A stretch of DNA of 64,000 nt from Ptychodera flava (GCF_041260155.1 NC_091943.1:20336283-20400282), one strand, 5' to 3'; shown: positions 12,201-24,642, numbered from the stretch's first letter. Numbers and translations are program-made. Notes: generated by a model not told the origin, from the letters alone.

Positions 12201-13503
12201 CACACACAAAAAACTGAAAACAACAGCCTTGCGTGTAAAGCTTTTTGAAGTAAATGTGATGGCGCGATTCTGTTTAAACTCGCGGTGCGATCTATTTATT
12301 TTACGCAAACCTCTTTCTTATCACTGAGGGAGGAGCCTCTAAATTGTCGATGATTACGCTTATTAAACACTACATACCATTTTTAAAGAGATAATTGCGC
12401 AGTTCGTATTCCTACCTTTCACAGTAACACGTACTATTTTCATTTTGTGTCAAGCTGCAACTGTCGTCAGTGGGGGCTATGTCAACGTGACCCTTGGCAT
12501 AAAGGATCCATCGGTTTTCGATGTGCCGGCTAGCTGCGACCATACTTTCCCCATCAAGGTAAGCATTTGCATCATTCTGCACTAGTTTGTCCTGTTATTA
12601 TCAAGGGTATTTCATCAGTTCCCCGCCTGAGAGTATCATATCCGTTATTTTGCATTTTTGTTGTACGCCAAGTTCTAGCATGTATGGATGTACAGTCACC
12701 TGCAATCTAAATATGTCCATATATGGTCAAAGGGGCGTTCCTTGGTATTCAAAATGCCCATGCGAGGACGCTGCTTTTAAAAAGCGGCCACCCGCTTAAA
12801 TCTGTGATTGGTTAGATTTTCTCTTTCCATGGTAACTGTGGCAAAATTAGAACAGGTGACGGTATACCTTTAAGGTATAGAGCGTGACTTGGGGACAGAC
12901 ATTCGGACTCTCAAACTATTACAATATTCTGTTGGCCTACATTTTGTGGGGCACATTTTGAAAGCGTAGAGTGTAAGTAAAGTTCTCACATGTTAGTTTT
13001 TATGAAAATCGGGAATCTTATCATCCCTCATAGAGATGACACAGAAATCGCGGCCATTTGTAATTTTCAAATATCATTAAATGTGGTGGTTAATTTGTTT
13101 ATTAGGAACCAGATTTACGCGGTGACCCCCGATATTTATTCTTGATTTTGAAAGAGAACGGTTGAAAGTTTGATTAAAAGTTTAAGTCTTTCAGTTTCAA
13201 ACTACATCCACCGTGTTTATGTTCATCAAAATGATCAGTACTTTGTTTGTAGTTTGCTCAGTCCTCTGATGAACATTTCAGACTATAAAATCACCGAGAC
13301 TAGCCTCCAGGAGTCGTAAAAGCATGATTTTACAGGGGAATATTATTTTGGTCATATTACAAGTTTTCCAACAGGAGTACACAGCGAATCAAATGCATAT
13401 CCTTGTATTTTGTATTTCTTATCAGAAAATGCAGGACACCTACCCAGGATCCGAGTACATGAAGGCACTGATCGATCAATTCAAACATGCCTGGAGCAAC
13501 TAG
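9247..13503 (+). CDS. EPDR paralog B, complete five-exon ependymin-related gene
   Basis: Exons: 9247-9501, 10698-10779, 11585-11752, 12455-12558 and 13426-13503 (TAG). Splice phases are 0/1/1/0, all introns are GT...AG, and the total is 229 codons (228 aa), close to the usual EPDR length. The ATG at 9247 opens a signal peptide (MKCTYFLLLSFLACATA) followed by KCCPPTQYE, the family's N-terminal Cys-Pro segment; here the usual WEG is replaced by YEC. Exon 2 gives VCTKTALPG...VCIP. Exon 3 has a sequon (NTT) and DCVP. Exon 4 has [15 protein letters not shown] plus an NVT sequon. The paired cysteines fit the disulphides of the ependymin fold, a secreted or lysosomal beta-sandwich that holds hydrophobic ligands in characterised relatives; ligand and tissue are unknown here. 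There is no clear TATA box upstream. Introns 1, 2 and 4 each contain a TTAA-flanked MITE. Exons 3-5 are nearly identical to copy A. Confidence 0.93.
10275..10635 (+). mobile_element. TTAA-type MITE (gene B intron 1), intact ends
   Basis: TTAAGGTAGAATGCGCC at the left and GGCACATACTACCTTAA at the right give a ~15-bp inverted end flanked by TTAA. No coding capacity. It is the best bounded copy of the family together with 27892-28255. Confidence 0.8.
10857..11182 (+). mobile_element. TTAA-type MITE (gene B intron 2)
   Basis: TTAAGGTAGAATGTGC...GCGCGATCTACCTTAA. Its right end coincides with the start of homology to copy A. Confidence 0.75.
12870..13207 (+). mobile_element. TTAA-type MITE (gene B intron 4)
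   Basis: The duplicated partner of 2469-2810; same eroded right end. Confidence 0.7.
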
Positions 13504-13634
13504 CTCGACGGAAGTTTGATTCACGTGACGTTACCAAGATTATGCTGCAAGATATAAAGACGCTTCAGTTTTTCCATACAATCGTTGCTTATTATTTACT
13601 CGGAAATCTATTTTAATAGTTCTCCCATCGGGTG

Positions 13635-13640
13635 ATTAAA
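13635..13640 (+). terminator. possible poly(A) signal of gene B (ATTAAA)
   Basis: An ATTAAA hexamer lies 132 bp after the gene B stop. The same place in copy A reads GATTTAAA and lacks the exact hexamer. A second ATTAAA, shared by both copies, lies at 13759-13764 (3355-3360 region in A). No canonical AATAAA lies close to the stop, so which site is used is uncertain. Confidence 0.3.
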
Positions 13641-14072
13641 TTTTTATGAATAATTGAGGGCTAAACTTGACTTCAAACTATCCTAATTTGTCAGTTGGCG
13701 TTTTTGATTGTGTGATTTTTTTTATACCGATTGTGCAAATCACTGATCCTTTCTTATAATTAAAGTCGACACTTTGCTTAGACGTAATAACAAATGCGGT
13801 CTCATTGGGCACTGGCTTGACCTCGTACCTGCGTTGGCATTGCCCGGGACTTTTGTCTCGGACAGTCAGCAACTCAGCCCTGCGGTTGCTTGCTGTCGGT
13901 TACATCAACGGTGAAGTGACAACTCCCTTCTTCGCCGCTCGTGGCGCAACGCTGCAATGCTATAAGCGCAGGTTCAACTATACACCCTCGGAGAAAGGGT
14001 CTATGGTGCAACGTCTGCGAGTCATGGCCGGGCCGTGACAGATCAGTGACGTCTGAGAAATAGAATAAAAAG

Positions 14073-16996
14073 GATTTAACATGAAGAGAAACAATATTGG
14101 CGATTGAAGGTGATCATGATTAATGTCTTGGACTGTAAACATATATTTTAAGACAGAAAATATCAAAATGCATAGGATCCGCTCATATCCGGATTTCAGC
14201 CGTACACCGATTTCTGCTGCTTTGCTTTGTTTGTCGATTATAATCAAACATTCATAAATAATGAACACATTGCTTTGATTTGGATGGGAAATTGAATAAT
14301 CAAAATAGAATTATATAGGTTATATATCAAGAAAGGATGTCCTGCAGAGTTCAGCCTTAGTTGGGTAATAAAAAAGAGTTTACGGCTTTCGTAAGGTCAC
14401 ATAGCATATATTCCGATTTTGTACTAGACCTTTAAGCTTACCATACCACGACACGCAAAATATAACGCGATGGAACTGAGGAGTTAGAGATATTGACACA
14501 AACAGTAACGACTTAAGTACTCACTGAATATTGTATGGTAAAGATTAATGTATATTACTCGCTTCTGTCGATATTCCAGTTTACTTAACACCTGCAACTT
14601 GGAGGTCTGTGAATGAATTATCCTGTTTAAGCTTTTTTCGCGAGATGAGAGTCCGCTTCTGCGCATATGTGATGAGAAAAATAAATAAAAGTTTGCCGAA
14701 GCGCCGACAGTGGCAAAAATATAGATATCGTCATTTTGGTGGATTTGCATGAGTCTTCGGTAGCAGAAAGTTGAATAGAAATGTAGATCTAGAGTTTTTC
14801 GCTTACTTTTCCTCTTCAATATTTTCATCACTGCTACACTATACCTGAGGGTTAGTTTGTCGGAGCGAAGGTCTACAATGCAGTACTCCAAATACAGGAC
14901 TGCCTGTAAATCGGACTTGCAGGTTTGGAGATGTAAGAACAGAGCGTATGCCGCAGTAATTTAAGCAATTTTTGTCAACTTTCTCACACCATTCGATAAG
15001 AGAAGCCACTTCGAAAAGGCCCTGTCTACGACGGCGCCACTATGGTAGATTTCCGGAAGAAATGGCTACGAGTTGATCAATTATTTCTTTCTTTACCAAA
15101 ACCCTCGAAAAATGCTGACTCAACAGTCCGTCTTCTGGTGTTCCGTTGCATGTGCCGTCTTATGATACACTATTAGGCCATCTAAAGAAAATTCTTTGTT
15201 TGCCGTCCTTGGATTTTTGAAAAACCTACCCGCCAGCCAGGGAAAAATACAAACACATAAAAAACACAAGAGCATTAATATGAGCTCAATTTTTATTTGG
15301 TTTCGTTTGGAAAATAATATTTTTATTTGCAATAGTGTTGACATTGTGTTTGTTTTCTTAATTTTCTCTGAAAACCTACCAGCACGAGGGTGGCAAACAA
15401 ATAATTATATTTAAAGCGCTTTACCTCAGTTTTATGCGAACGTGTGATGTGTTGCATATCTGATATTTAACCAGACCAGGCCGCAAGAAGCTGGTATTTA
15501 GTAGGGCACGGTCCCTCTGACTTTAAGGAGGCACCGTGATTAGGGGCGTCTTATAGTTGACGTCATAGCCTTTTTTACGAGTTTCTGAGTGCCTCCCGCA
15601 AAGACTCTGGCAGTAGAATAAACAACACTTGAGTATATTCTCATAGAAAGGTTTTGCTCAGGTTTTGCTCAGAAATTGGAACACCCTTGTTTCTCGTTAT
15701 TTATGTTTGGCCAAAGTGCTACGATTTTCTCCTTGTTTGTTGCACTCTTTCCTTTGTTCTGACGCTGTTATATGCGACATCTAGGGCCGTGATCATATGT
15801 CGGCCCTACAAAGGAGTGTTTCAGTATACACCAGAGCATCGTCCGCTCGCACGGGTCAGTAAGCATCCAGCTACCCGGACAAGACACCTTTGCAAGCGAA
15901 CATGACATCAGCGTACGTCATTTGAACGTCTATTGAATCAAAATGAAGAGTTTATTTTTTTTTGTATTTGATAAATCAGGAAATTAACGTACCTTGAAGG
16001 CAAAAAGGGGGGGGGGGAATTAAAAGAAAGCATTTTATGTAATAGAGAACAACCGACACTGAGAAGTAAGTCGTTGTCGTTAATTTTTGGTAGAATCTCA
16101 TGACTATCCCTTCACCCTCTGACTACATAAGTTCCAAGAAAGGTCTGTTTCTTGTCACCATCCAAAAGAAAATAAAATTTACCGTTATGGTATTAATTGG
16201 TGGAATTTAGACTCTGAATAACGTGATAGGAATTAATCAACCTGAGTCACGTACAGCCCGGTGGTGGCGCTCCGAGGATGGCTTGGTCTCCGTTCTTGTT
16301 CCGCAAGATTTCACCTAACAAGGAGATCGTTTCTACACATCGATGTAGTCTCATCGTTGTCGTCTGTACCAGCTTGCCTATAGTACCTTCAGAATAGTCT
16401 GGAGCAACATAGAACTTTTGGAAATATAGTGAACTAGGTGATGACGTCATTATTTAAGATAATCTCTGGCATTTTCCGCAAACTTTCATCGAACAAGGAG
16501 ATTGTTTCTATCGGTGTAGTCTCATCGTTGTCGTCTGTACCAGCTTGCCTATAGTACCTTCACAACAATCTGAAGCAACATGGTAATTTTTGGAAATATA
16601 GTGAACTAGATGTTGACGTCATCATTTAAGATAATCTCATCGCATAGCTGTACATCTAAGGCATGGCTGTAGTCTGCGGAACAGTAGGGTTCGGGGGGTG
16701 GGGGTAGCTGCTCCAGTGCGATTCTCCATACTGTCACTATGTAAATGTATGTAAATTACCCAAATCCTACCTAAGGTAAGCTCTGCCCCTTTGGCTACGG
16801 CCCTGTAACGGTAAGAAAATATTTACCAAGTTTGAAACGGGTATTCTAATCCTTTCAATGCCAGTTTTCGGGGAAAATTACTCCTTTTTTCATGTTTCAC
16901 GGACCTTGGCGATGAACGAAAAAAATTCCCCTTTTCATTGATTTCGGGAAAATTTATCCTGAAAAGTGTTACCACAAGCTCAGTATGACCTTTTTA
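14073..16996. other. B-psi-C intergenic region, left part
   Basis: No supported gene. The minus-strand frame at 14484-14891 (135 codons) has no recognisable features. The region contains a G-run (about 16008-16017) and a two-copy tandem repeat at 16316-16650. Confidence 0.5.
16316..16650. repeat. two tandem copies of a ~175-bp repeat
   Basis: AACAAGGAGAT.GTTTCTA, GTAGTCTCATCGTTGTCGTC, CTATAGTACCTTCA and TTGGAAATATAGTGAACTAG recur about 172-178 bp apart, each ending with TGACGTCAT.ATTTAAGATAATCTC. A diverged single copy lies near 22350-22450. Confidence 0.8.
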
Positions 16997-18758
16997 GGGA
17001 GCGTTCAGTTATTATGGCCGGGGGTGGGCCGGCAAAATCCAGGGGGGTCACCTCAAATTTGAAAACTGCAAAGGGGGGGTCATGTATTTTTCAAACAGCT
17101 CAAAGGGGTATCCGTCCCGTCAAAAAGCAGTTTCAGTGTTCAGAAATATTCTGGGAGATAAAAATGATTCGTTCATGATTTCATTCTCTGAAGTTATTCA
17201 CCTGTAAATCTGAACAAAAGTATAATTATCTGTCACATGAACATCTTGACTTGAGGCTTGTCTTATTGTAAATCAAGCTCACTGCACTGAGGGCAATGAA
17301 CAATTCCTATTACTTACATATTAGCGATATAGCAAGTTTTGTCAGGGAAATTATTTAACAGTTACCTGTACTGAGACTACTAGTACCATGAAAAGTTAAA
17401 TAATACTTTTAGGTGAAATTCCAATATCATAATTGTTGTCCACATCTGAACTTTTAAATACCCTATTTGAATCAAGTACATTTGTATCAATTATCAAACA
17501 CCTATAAAAGCACAAATTAATTTAGTTTAGCATTGTAAAAAAATATTCTTAGTTTTCTCATAGACTCCAGTGTATAGTTAATCAGCATTTCGGTGAAATT
17601 CCAAAATCTAATTTCTTGCACACATATCAACCTTTAACCATCCTAGGCTAACTAAGTACTTTAAAATGAATTATCAAATGTCTATAAATACACAGATTTT
17701 GATAGTTTTGTATTGGAAAAAAATTATTCATATTTTCCTCTTAGACTCCCATGTACAGTGAATCTACATTTTGGTATAATTCCAAAATCCAATTTCTGGC
17801 GAACACATCCATTTGTTACCACCCTAATCTAATCAAGTACATTGATATCAATAATCGAGAGTACATAAATACATGGGTTTACCTATTTTTGTATTGGAAA
17901 AAAATTATTCATACTTTCCTCATAGACTCTCATATATAGTGGATGAACATTTTCAGTGAAATTCCATAATCAGATTTCTTGTACACATAATATGCACCTT
18001 TAACCATCATACATGTATTCTAATCAAGTACAATTATGTTAATTATTGAACGTCTGTATATGCACAAGTTCAAGTATACCAAGTTTTTCATTGGAAAAAA
18101 AATTATTCACAATTTTATCATTGACTCCCATGAATAGTGGATGAACATTTTTGGTGAAATTCTAAGGTCAAACTTTTTGTCCACATGCCAGTTGTAACAA
18201 CCCTATTTCATTTAAGTACATTTATGTCAATCATCAAATATCTATAAATGCATAGATATAGTTTTGCATTGAAAAAGTATTACATAGATTCCTCATACAT
18301 GTATGAGAAAATATATGTATACCATGTATAGTGAATCAACATTATCAACAGCTGATTTTTAATTAAATCCAAATATCAAAATATGTACACACACACTTGC
18401 GCAAAAATATTGCGATCCACCAGTAATTTCTGTCCAACCCCTTTGAGGGGTAATTTCAAAATTATAGCAAGTCAGAATGGGAAATCTGAGCATTAACACC
18501 TTTTGAGTTTGTAAGGAAGGTCATTTGAAAAAATCTAAGCTCTTTTTTGGGGGGATTCTATCGCTCCATACCCCTGAGGTGTTTGTGTGTGCAGCTAATT
18601 TACGCAAGCAATGGGGGGGGGGTCATGAAATTTTTGTCATCTTGAAAGGGGGGGTCATCAATTTTTTGGTACAATGGGTAGGGGGGGTTCACTTATTTTG
18701 ACTGATGCGCAGGAAGAATTTGCCGGCCCACCCCCGGCCATAATAACTGAACGCTCCC
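16997..18758. mobile_element. Harbinger-like TIR element 1 (1.76 kb, non-autonomous)
   Basis: Inverted ends of about 40 bp beginning GGGAGCGTTCAGTTATTATG, flanked by TTA on both sides (16994-16996 and 18759-18761). Inside the ends are G-runs (GGGGGGGTCAT). The core (about 17380-18380) is a ~185-bp tandem repeat in some five or six diverged copies. No transposase frame. The 3-bp TWA duplication suggests PIF/Harbinger mobilisation (inference). Confidence 0.7.
17380..18380. repeat. ~185-bp internal tandem repeat of the TIR element
   Basis: Recurring marks are CCCATG.ATAGTG.AT.AACATTTT..GTGAAATTCC, CACACAT...CCTTT, TCTATAAAT.CACA and TTTTG.ATTGGAAAAAAATTATTCA, at roughly 17390, 17567, 17750, 17931, 18130 and 18323. 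Confidence 0.75.
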
Positions 18759-18949
18759 TTATGCAATACAAAATCAGCTGACTTTACTAACGTTATTCTC
18801 TCATCACCCTCCAGCGTCCGCTATATGTAATCCCGAGTCACAGCGCCAAGCTTCCTGCATTACATCATTCGGCAAACAGTTCATGTAGCCGACAATGAGA
18901 TGCTAATGATATGCGTCATCATTCACAGCAACATGAAGACGTTTCTTGT

Positions 18950-19452
18950 AAGTTGCCGCCCACTGGTAAAATTTATCAATTTCGCAAAATCGTGACAAAA
19001 TGTTTTTTGAAGGCTGATATACCGATTTTACTTATTTTAACCTCGACCTCAGTAAAATTTGGAGGGAAAAGTAGAGCTGTTCGTTACTGCCCCTCCCACT
19101 GGCATAAACGTAAAATATGCCCTCCCACTGCATTTTGATGCCAACTACCCTCCTGTATCTTTAGTCTGCCCGCTCCCCGCAACAATACAAGCTCCCCTCT
19201 GCCGTCTCCCCACAACTGAAATTCCCACAACTGAAATTCCCAATCGCCCACTGGATGCCCTACTTGCAACCCAGATCAACGCAAAATCGTGCGAACAGTA
19301 TACCTTTGAACATTGCTCCCCTCTAAGTTAGGCAATAATCTCCCCTCGAGTTCTATCAACAACGGCATTCCCCTCCCTCTACGTATTTTCCGGCACCCAC
19401 TGTCAAAATTTTTCTCCCCGTCCACTGAAAAAAATGAAATGTCTTCCCATCA

Positions 19453-19487
<35 letters not shown>

Positions 19488-20651
19488 GGATATTTATTGT
19501 GCGCCTAATCTCGCTGAGCTCTAGGCGCATGGCTACAAACGAACTCTCATCAGGTGTGAGATTTAAAAAGGTGTGTTTTAAGAGTAGAACGAAATGATGC
19601 TAAAGATTGAGTATGACGGAGATTTGCAGGTAAACTATTCCAAGTCGTAGGACCAGTATAGGAAAATGATCTTCGCCGAAGCTTTTCGTGACAGCACGAG
19701 GTACTTTGAGTACACGAGTATCAAAGGAAGAACGCAACTGTCTTGAGGGACAGTACTGTTGAAGAAGGTCTGTAAGGTATTGCGGCCCAGATCCAATAAA
19801 TGAATGAAACAGATTACTGAAAGTTTGTATTGTATGCGAGATGTGATTGGTAACAATGTAGCGAACACAAAAGAGGTTGGACGGAGTCCGATTTCTTGAC
19901 CTTATACACTAGTCGTGCAGCAGCATTTTGCACTCTCTGCAACTTTTGGAGTAAATATTTGGGACAACCAGCTAAAAGAGAGTTACAATAGTCCAGGCGC
20001 GAAAGTACAAGTGCGCAGATTAAAGTTTTGGTGGCTTCCACAGTGAGTAAGTGACGAATTGAACTAATATGTCGGAGGTGGATGTAGGCGACTCTACAAA
20101 TATTTTGAACATGAAGCGACATATTCAAGTGACAGTCAAGTGTGACACCAAGGTTTTTCACATTTCTAACAAATTGAATATCAGAATTCCCGACACGCAT
20201 AGAGGTAGGGGTTAATTTTGGAGATGATCTTGAGATATGACCACCATTGCTTCAGTTTTGTTGTCGTTCAACTGAAGTTTATTGTGGGTCATCCAAGTTT
20301 TGACGTCACTGATACAATTTTGCACAGTATTGATTGTCACTTGAATATTGTCAATTGTGCTGACTTTATAAAGTTGGTTATCGTCAGCAAAAGCATGGTG
20401 CTGCACTCCGTGATTTCTGACAATTTCGAAGAGAGATTCTGTGTACATGACACAGATGACAAACAAGACGGACCCAAGTACAGAACCTTGAGGAACTCCA
20501 AACGAGAGAATGGACGAGTCTGATCTCACACCATTGATAGTAACATCGATTTTTCTCTCACGCCCGCTGATTAGTTTTTAAACCTGCCTGCCCTCCGAAA
20601 AACTGCGTACAAACACCTTTTTGCACGAACAGCTTAGTTGGCGACACCTAC
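18950..20651. mobile_element. 1.7-kb insertion inside psi-C
   Basis: The gene D-like sequence is interrupted between CTTGT (18945-18949) and CTTGT (20652-20656), a possible 5-bp target duplication. The first ~500 bp are C-rich, with CCCACTGG and CCCTCC runs; the rest is a LINE fragment with its (ATT)n tail. The LINE may be nested in a C-rich element. Confidence 0.65.
19457..20576 (-). mobile_element. 5'-truncated L2/CR1-like LINE
   Basis: Two minus-strand frames (20212-20529 and 19814-20200) encode the second half of a non-LTR reverse transcriptase: GVPQGSVLG, the catalytic FADD (FADDNQLY), LQLNDNKTEAM, LGVTLDCHLNM, LSRLDYCNSLLAG and LQRVQNAAARLV. The frames are offset, so the copy is dead. 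The 3' end is a (TAA)n/(ATT)n tail at 19457-19489, typical of the L2 and CR1 groups. RT motifs before GVPQG are missing. Confidence 0.85.
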
Positions 20652-21110
20652 CTTGTTCTCCTCTCATCGATAGTGTGCGCCGCCGTATACATCTGCTGTC
20701 CTGTGGGAAGGGTACATCGGTGAGACAGGCGGATGCGTGACTGATTCAAAGAGCGATGCCGGTTACATAAGTGCGTACATCGTTAAACACACCGATCGCT
20801 AGATAAAAAAGGTTATTGCATTGCCACCGCATCTTATTGCTTCCCGTTGGATGCTGAGATGGAATGAAGTAGAACTGTGTCCTCCACAGGGCTGACGTTG
20901 ACATAATGTATTATGCCAGTTTTGCAAGTGTAAGCCCGTTGGAGCGTCCTAAACGCACATAATTTGAAGTCTCGGTGTATTCAAACACAGAGCTTTTCTT
21001 AAGCATTTCCTTACTATCTATTAGCTTCAGTTACTGGATTGCCATTCAAATCCCAAATCATGCTGTAATCACGCTTAATTATGTCTGATTTATGCTTGAG
21101 ATAAGAACAT

Positions 21111-21191
21111 TAACTTGTCAGTGTCATTTGCTGTGTGGAGATTGTCTAAGGGGACAAGACAGCTGGATGGAGAAGACAAGCTAACAGTTAG

Positions 21192-21284
<93 letters not shown>

Positions 21285-23100
21285 CAATTGATGAATATAG
21301 TACTGTTGACATACACTCGCTTTACCCCGTCGCAACCGCAGCATATAGTTCCTTGACCGACAAACATACGTGTGCTGTACAAACACCTGGTACGCAATCG
21401 CTATAAATCGCTATCTGTGATTTATTTTTGTACGCGATCTCTTGATAAATACTTGACTCAAGTCTTCAAGACCGTATTCAAGATTACGAGGAGAGTGCTT
21501 GCGTGATATTCAAGAAAGTAACCAGCAGTCGAGGTCCAAACCTAAGAATGACACTCGCTGTATTTTTTTCAGTGCGAAATATTTGCCCAGGAGTTTATCA
21601 ATTTGCTGTATCCATGTCCAAAGTAGCGGGATATTTTCTTCAAGTTAATGCTATACACACTGCTCATAGTGCGGTCGTAAATTTCACGCGGCGGAGAAAT
21701 TTCGATCGAAGACTGCCTTCAAAGATTACGATTGTTACATCATAAAGTCAAATTTTGTTAGGCCACCTGTTTGTTTTACAAACCCGATATTCCTTTGAAG
21801 CATAGACCGTAGAGGGTGTAGTCTTTGTCGCTTCTTTTTCGTATTTGAAGACTTATTAAAGCGGTCACAGTTTTCAGATTAGTATCTACTTCGCCTAACT
21901 AAACACGGGTCAAATTCAGTGTTATATTTGTTTTATCGCATTCGACACAAGTTTATTCCAACCATTTATTACATTTGGTGATCATGAACGTGACAGAAAT
22001 TGGTCCTTGACAGCACCAAACGGTCAAAGGTCAAATGACAAATTATATGTCAATTAAGAAATTATTGATAAGGACTGTGACACTCAGCAGGAGGGTCAGT
22101 GTTTTCTGCGCATGGAAATTAGGAGGGTCACACTTTTTGGGGGAATTTGATATTCAATAAATTTTCAAATCCCCCCTCTTTGCAACGTCAATTCCCCCCC
22201 CCCGGCATGTTGTAAATTTTTCCAAGTCCCCTGAGATCTCCCGGCCCCTCAGAAGTGTTTGTGAACACAACCATACAGCCATGTCAATGTTGTATATATG
22301 ATTGAACAATGGCATTTATCTGCCCAACAATTTAGTCTGTCGTTGTACAGTTTACCTGGTACCTTCAGAACAGTGTGAAGCGACATGATTAGTTTTGGAA
22401 AACTAGTGTAACGATGGCGTCATTATTTGTTACGTTCACGGCATGGCTGGATATCTAAGAAAATACTTGCCAGCTTTCAAAGAGCTATTCTGGTCCTTTC
22501 GAGACCAGCTTTTGGGAAAAAATTCCCCTTTTCTTGTATTCAAGGACCTTGAGGATGAAAGAAAAATATCCCGGCCTTTTCGGCGATTTTAGGATCATGC
22601 ATGACTACCCATTTTCTAGACTTGCCCCAAGTCTGCGGGCATATAAATACAAAAAGAGAGTAAATTAAGAGAAAATTGAAGTACTATACTCCGGCAGGCT
22701 GTTGAGTAGATCGCGGGGTGAACGCCATGGCCATAGGCAAGTACTGCTGCCCGAGAAAAGCTGAGCAACTGGGGCGGGAATGGGGCCCTGTTACCGCGGC
22801 TACCAAAAACTATGAAAAATAGTAAAGAATGAGCTACAAAATCACTATCAGTTGTAAGTTGCAGGTAGAATAAGTCTGTGCCTTTGTATAAAATACTATA
22901 AAAATAGTAGAAAGTGAGCAACCAGCTGAAAGTTAGTCGAGGAGACCTTAACCGCATATCATTTGCATCTCATTGTCGGCTACACGGACTGTGTGCCCAG
23001 TCTTTTACCATTTTTCCTAAAAGAGCCACCGCACTGGGTCGATATGGCCGTATTATGTAATAATAAGTCAGCTGACTCGCATCATATGAGCTTACCCACG
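21111..23100. other. psi-C to D spacer
   Basis: No supported gene. It contains the (CT)n tract, GGTCAAAGGTCA (about 22023), C/G-run fragments like those of the TIR family (22090-22250), a relative of the 16.3-kb repeat (22350-22450), and AGCCGACAATGAGATGCAAATGATATGCG inverted relative to the flank of psi-C (22953-22988 against 18882-18917). Confidence 0.5.
21194..21281. repeat. (CT)n microsatellite
   Basis: About 44 CT units, 0.1 kb downstream of psi-C. Confidence 0.95.
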
Positions 23101-23123
23101 TGACCTTACCTTTCAGCGTCCGC

Positions 23124-23135
23124 TTTATAATTAAA
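23124..23135 (+). promoter_or_regulatory. TATA-like box of gene D
   Basis: TTTATAATTAAA lies about 50-60 bp before the gene D ATG. It sits in a block (CAGCGTCCGCT, GAGTCACAGC, TACATCATTC) shared with the flank of psi-C, where the box reads TATATGTAAT. Position and conservation suggest a core promoter; the transcription start is inferred, not seen. Confidence 0.45.
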
Positions 23136-23183
23136 TCCTGAGTCACAGCATCAAGCTGCCAGCACTACATCATTCACAGCAAC

Positions 23184-24642
23184 ATGAAGACGTTCCTTGT
23201 TCTCCTCTCATCGGTGGTCTGCGCCACAGCATACATCTGCTGTCCCCCGAGTCAGTGGGAAGGGTACATCGGTGAGACGGGCGGATACGTGACTGATTCA
23301 AAGAGCGATGCCGGTTACATAAGTGCGTACATCGTTTACCACATCGACCGCGAGATGAAGAAGATTGCTTTCGACTCGCAAAGTACGGTTGGCCCAACTC
23401 AAAGCAACGTCCACACACTGCAGGACTTTGATAAGGTAGAGGTGTATGAATTTGCTCTGGGTCATCCACAGGCGTTTGTGGACCGGGTAGTTTGCAAAAG
23501 TGTATATGTAGTTTATGGTGTGTGTTTATGCATAGACCCTCGAGAAAAACGAGGGTCTATGGTTTATGCTACTTTCCGACGTACTGATACGTAGCCTTAC
23601 CACAAGGTGAGGCTGCGTATCGGAACGTAGCATAAACTACACTTTTACAAACTACCCAGTCCACGTAACACCTGTGGGTCATCGCTTGAAATATGACATC
23701 GCACCCTTTAAGGCATTAAAGCTTAACCAATGGTTCCACGGGTGATTGTGGTCAACCTGTGTATGTCTTTGCGTTCCCTCTGCGATGGTGAAACCCCGAA
23801 AAAAGAGTTTTGTCTGCCGACTCACATAGCGACAAAACTGCTACTCTTGACCAATCCATATCAATATTCTTGTCCTTGTAGTACGCGTTATTTACACCTT
23901 AAACTATGGGTATTTTAAGACCGGCGGTGGAAGGGGCTGTGTTGCAGGGTTGCCGCCAGGACGCGCCATTTCGACAATGTCCCCAAAACGGAACAGTTGT
24001 CCCGCACTCTGCGTACTACGGTCACCTCGGGCGCACTCGTGAGTCGACTGTGATGGGTTTAGTATACAAGTAACATCTGTTACTGATGATGATCTTTGTT
24101 TTGCATAATTATTTTAAGGCTTACACTTACATACTTTCGGAGCTAGCTATATGATTAAAAGTAATTAAAACGCTGCACTTGATATCATAATTTGCTTGAC
24201 TGTAGTCCGTCTGAGCTCTGATTTGCGGCAGATATGGTATACTGCTTCAATTGCCTGAAATTCAAGCATAGCGACGCGGTCCCGGTAGCTTGAATTTTGT
24301 TCAGTGAAACTAATGTGTTACGAAATAATGCAAAATTTGATTGGCAACTGCTTGTTGTCCCCAAAATGTACAAAATGTACCCAAAAATAAATGTTAGTGG
24401 TACACAGTGTCCCCCGATCTATAATTCATGGCCGCAACACTGCTGTTGTGGTTCAATTTGTCATATACGTAAAGAGGGTAATGATGTATTTTTCCCTTGT
24501 CTTTCAGAAAATCCAATACCAAGTCGAAGGAGGTGTTTGTACAAAGTCAGCCTTACAAGGAAGCATTGAAGACAACGCATGCGTTACTGGTAAGAACATA
24601 TATTTTTACTGGTAGCCCATATATGTATATATATATATGTAT

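Larger units (their letters stand above)
11177..14072 (+). repeat. segmental duplication, right copy (contains gene B exons 3-5)
   Basis: Partner of 994-3931. Exon 3 differs at about a dozen of 168 bases and exon 5 changes one residue, by eye. The downstream shared part contains two short near-palindromes (ACCCTCGGAGAAAGGGT and GTCATGGCCGGGCCGTGAC). Confidence 0.85.
18813..21110 (+). pseudogene. psi-C: wrecked EPDR copy related to gene D, split by an insertion
   Basis: The 5' flank and start codon of a gene D-like copy are at 18813-18949 (CAGCGTCCGCT..., GAGTCACAGC..., ATG at 18933). The reading then breaks at CTTGT and resumes at CTTGT 20652 with the rest of the signal peptide and exon 1, to about 20820. 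Compared with gene D, exon 1 has lost ten bases after the CTGCTGTCC codons, which shifts the frame, and carries an in-frame TAG where D has the Arg-Glu-Met codons. Sequence from about 20855 to 21110 matches intron 4 of gene D (about 25955-26215), so exons 2-4 and the introns between them are deleted. No exon 5 was found. The 1.7 kb between the two halves holds a LINE and C-rich repeat DNA. This is a dead host gene copy. Confidence 0.85.

Noticed and set aside
14484-14891. 135-codon minus-strand open frame
   Set aside because: Low-complexity AT-rich translation with no recognisable feature and no EPDR similarity.
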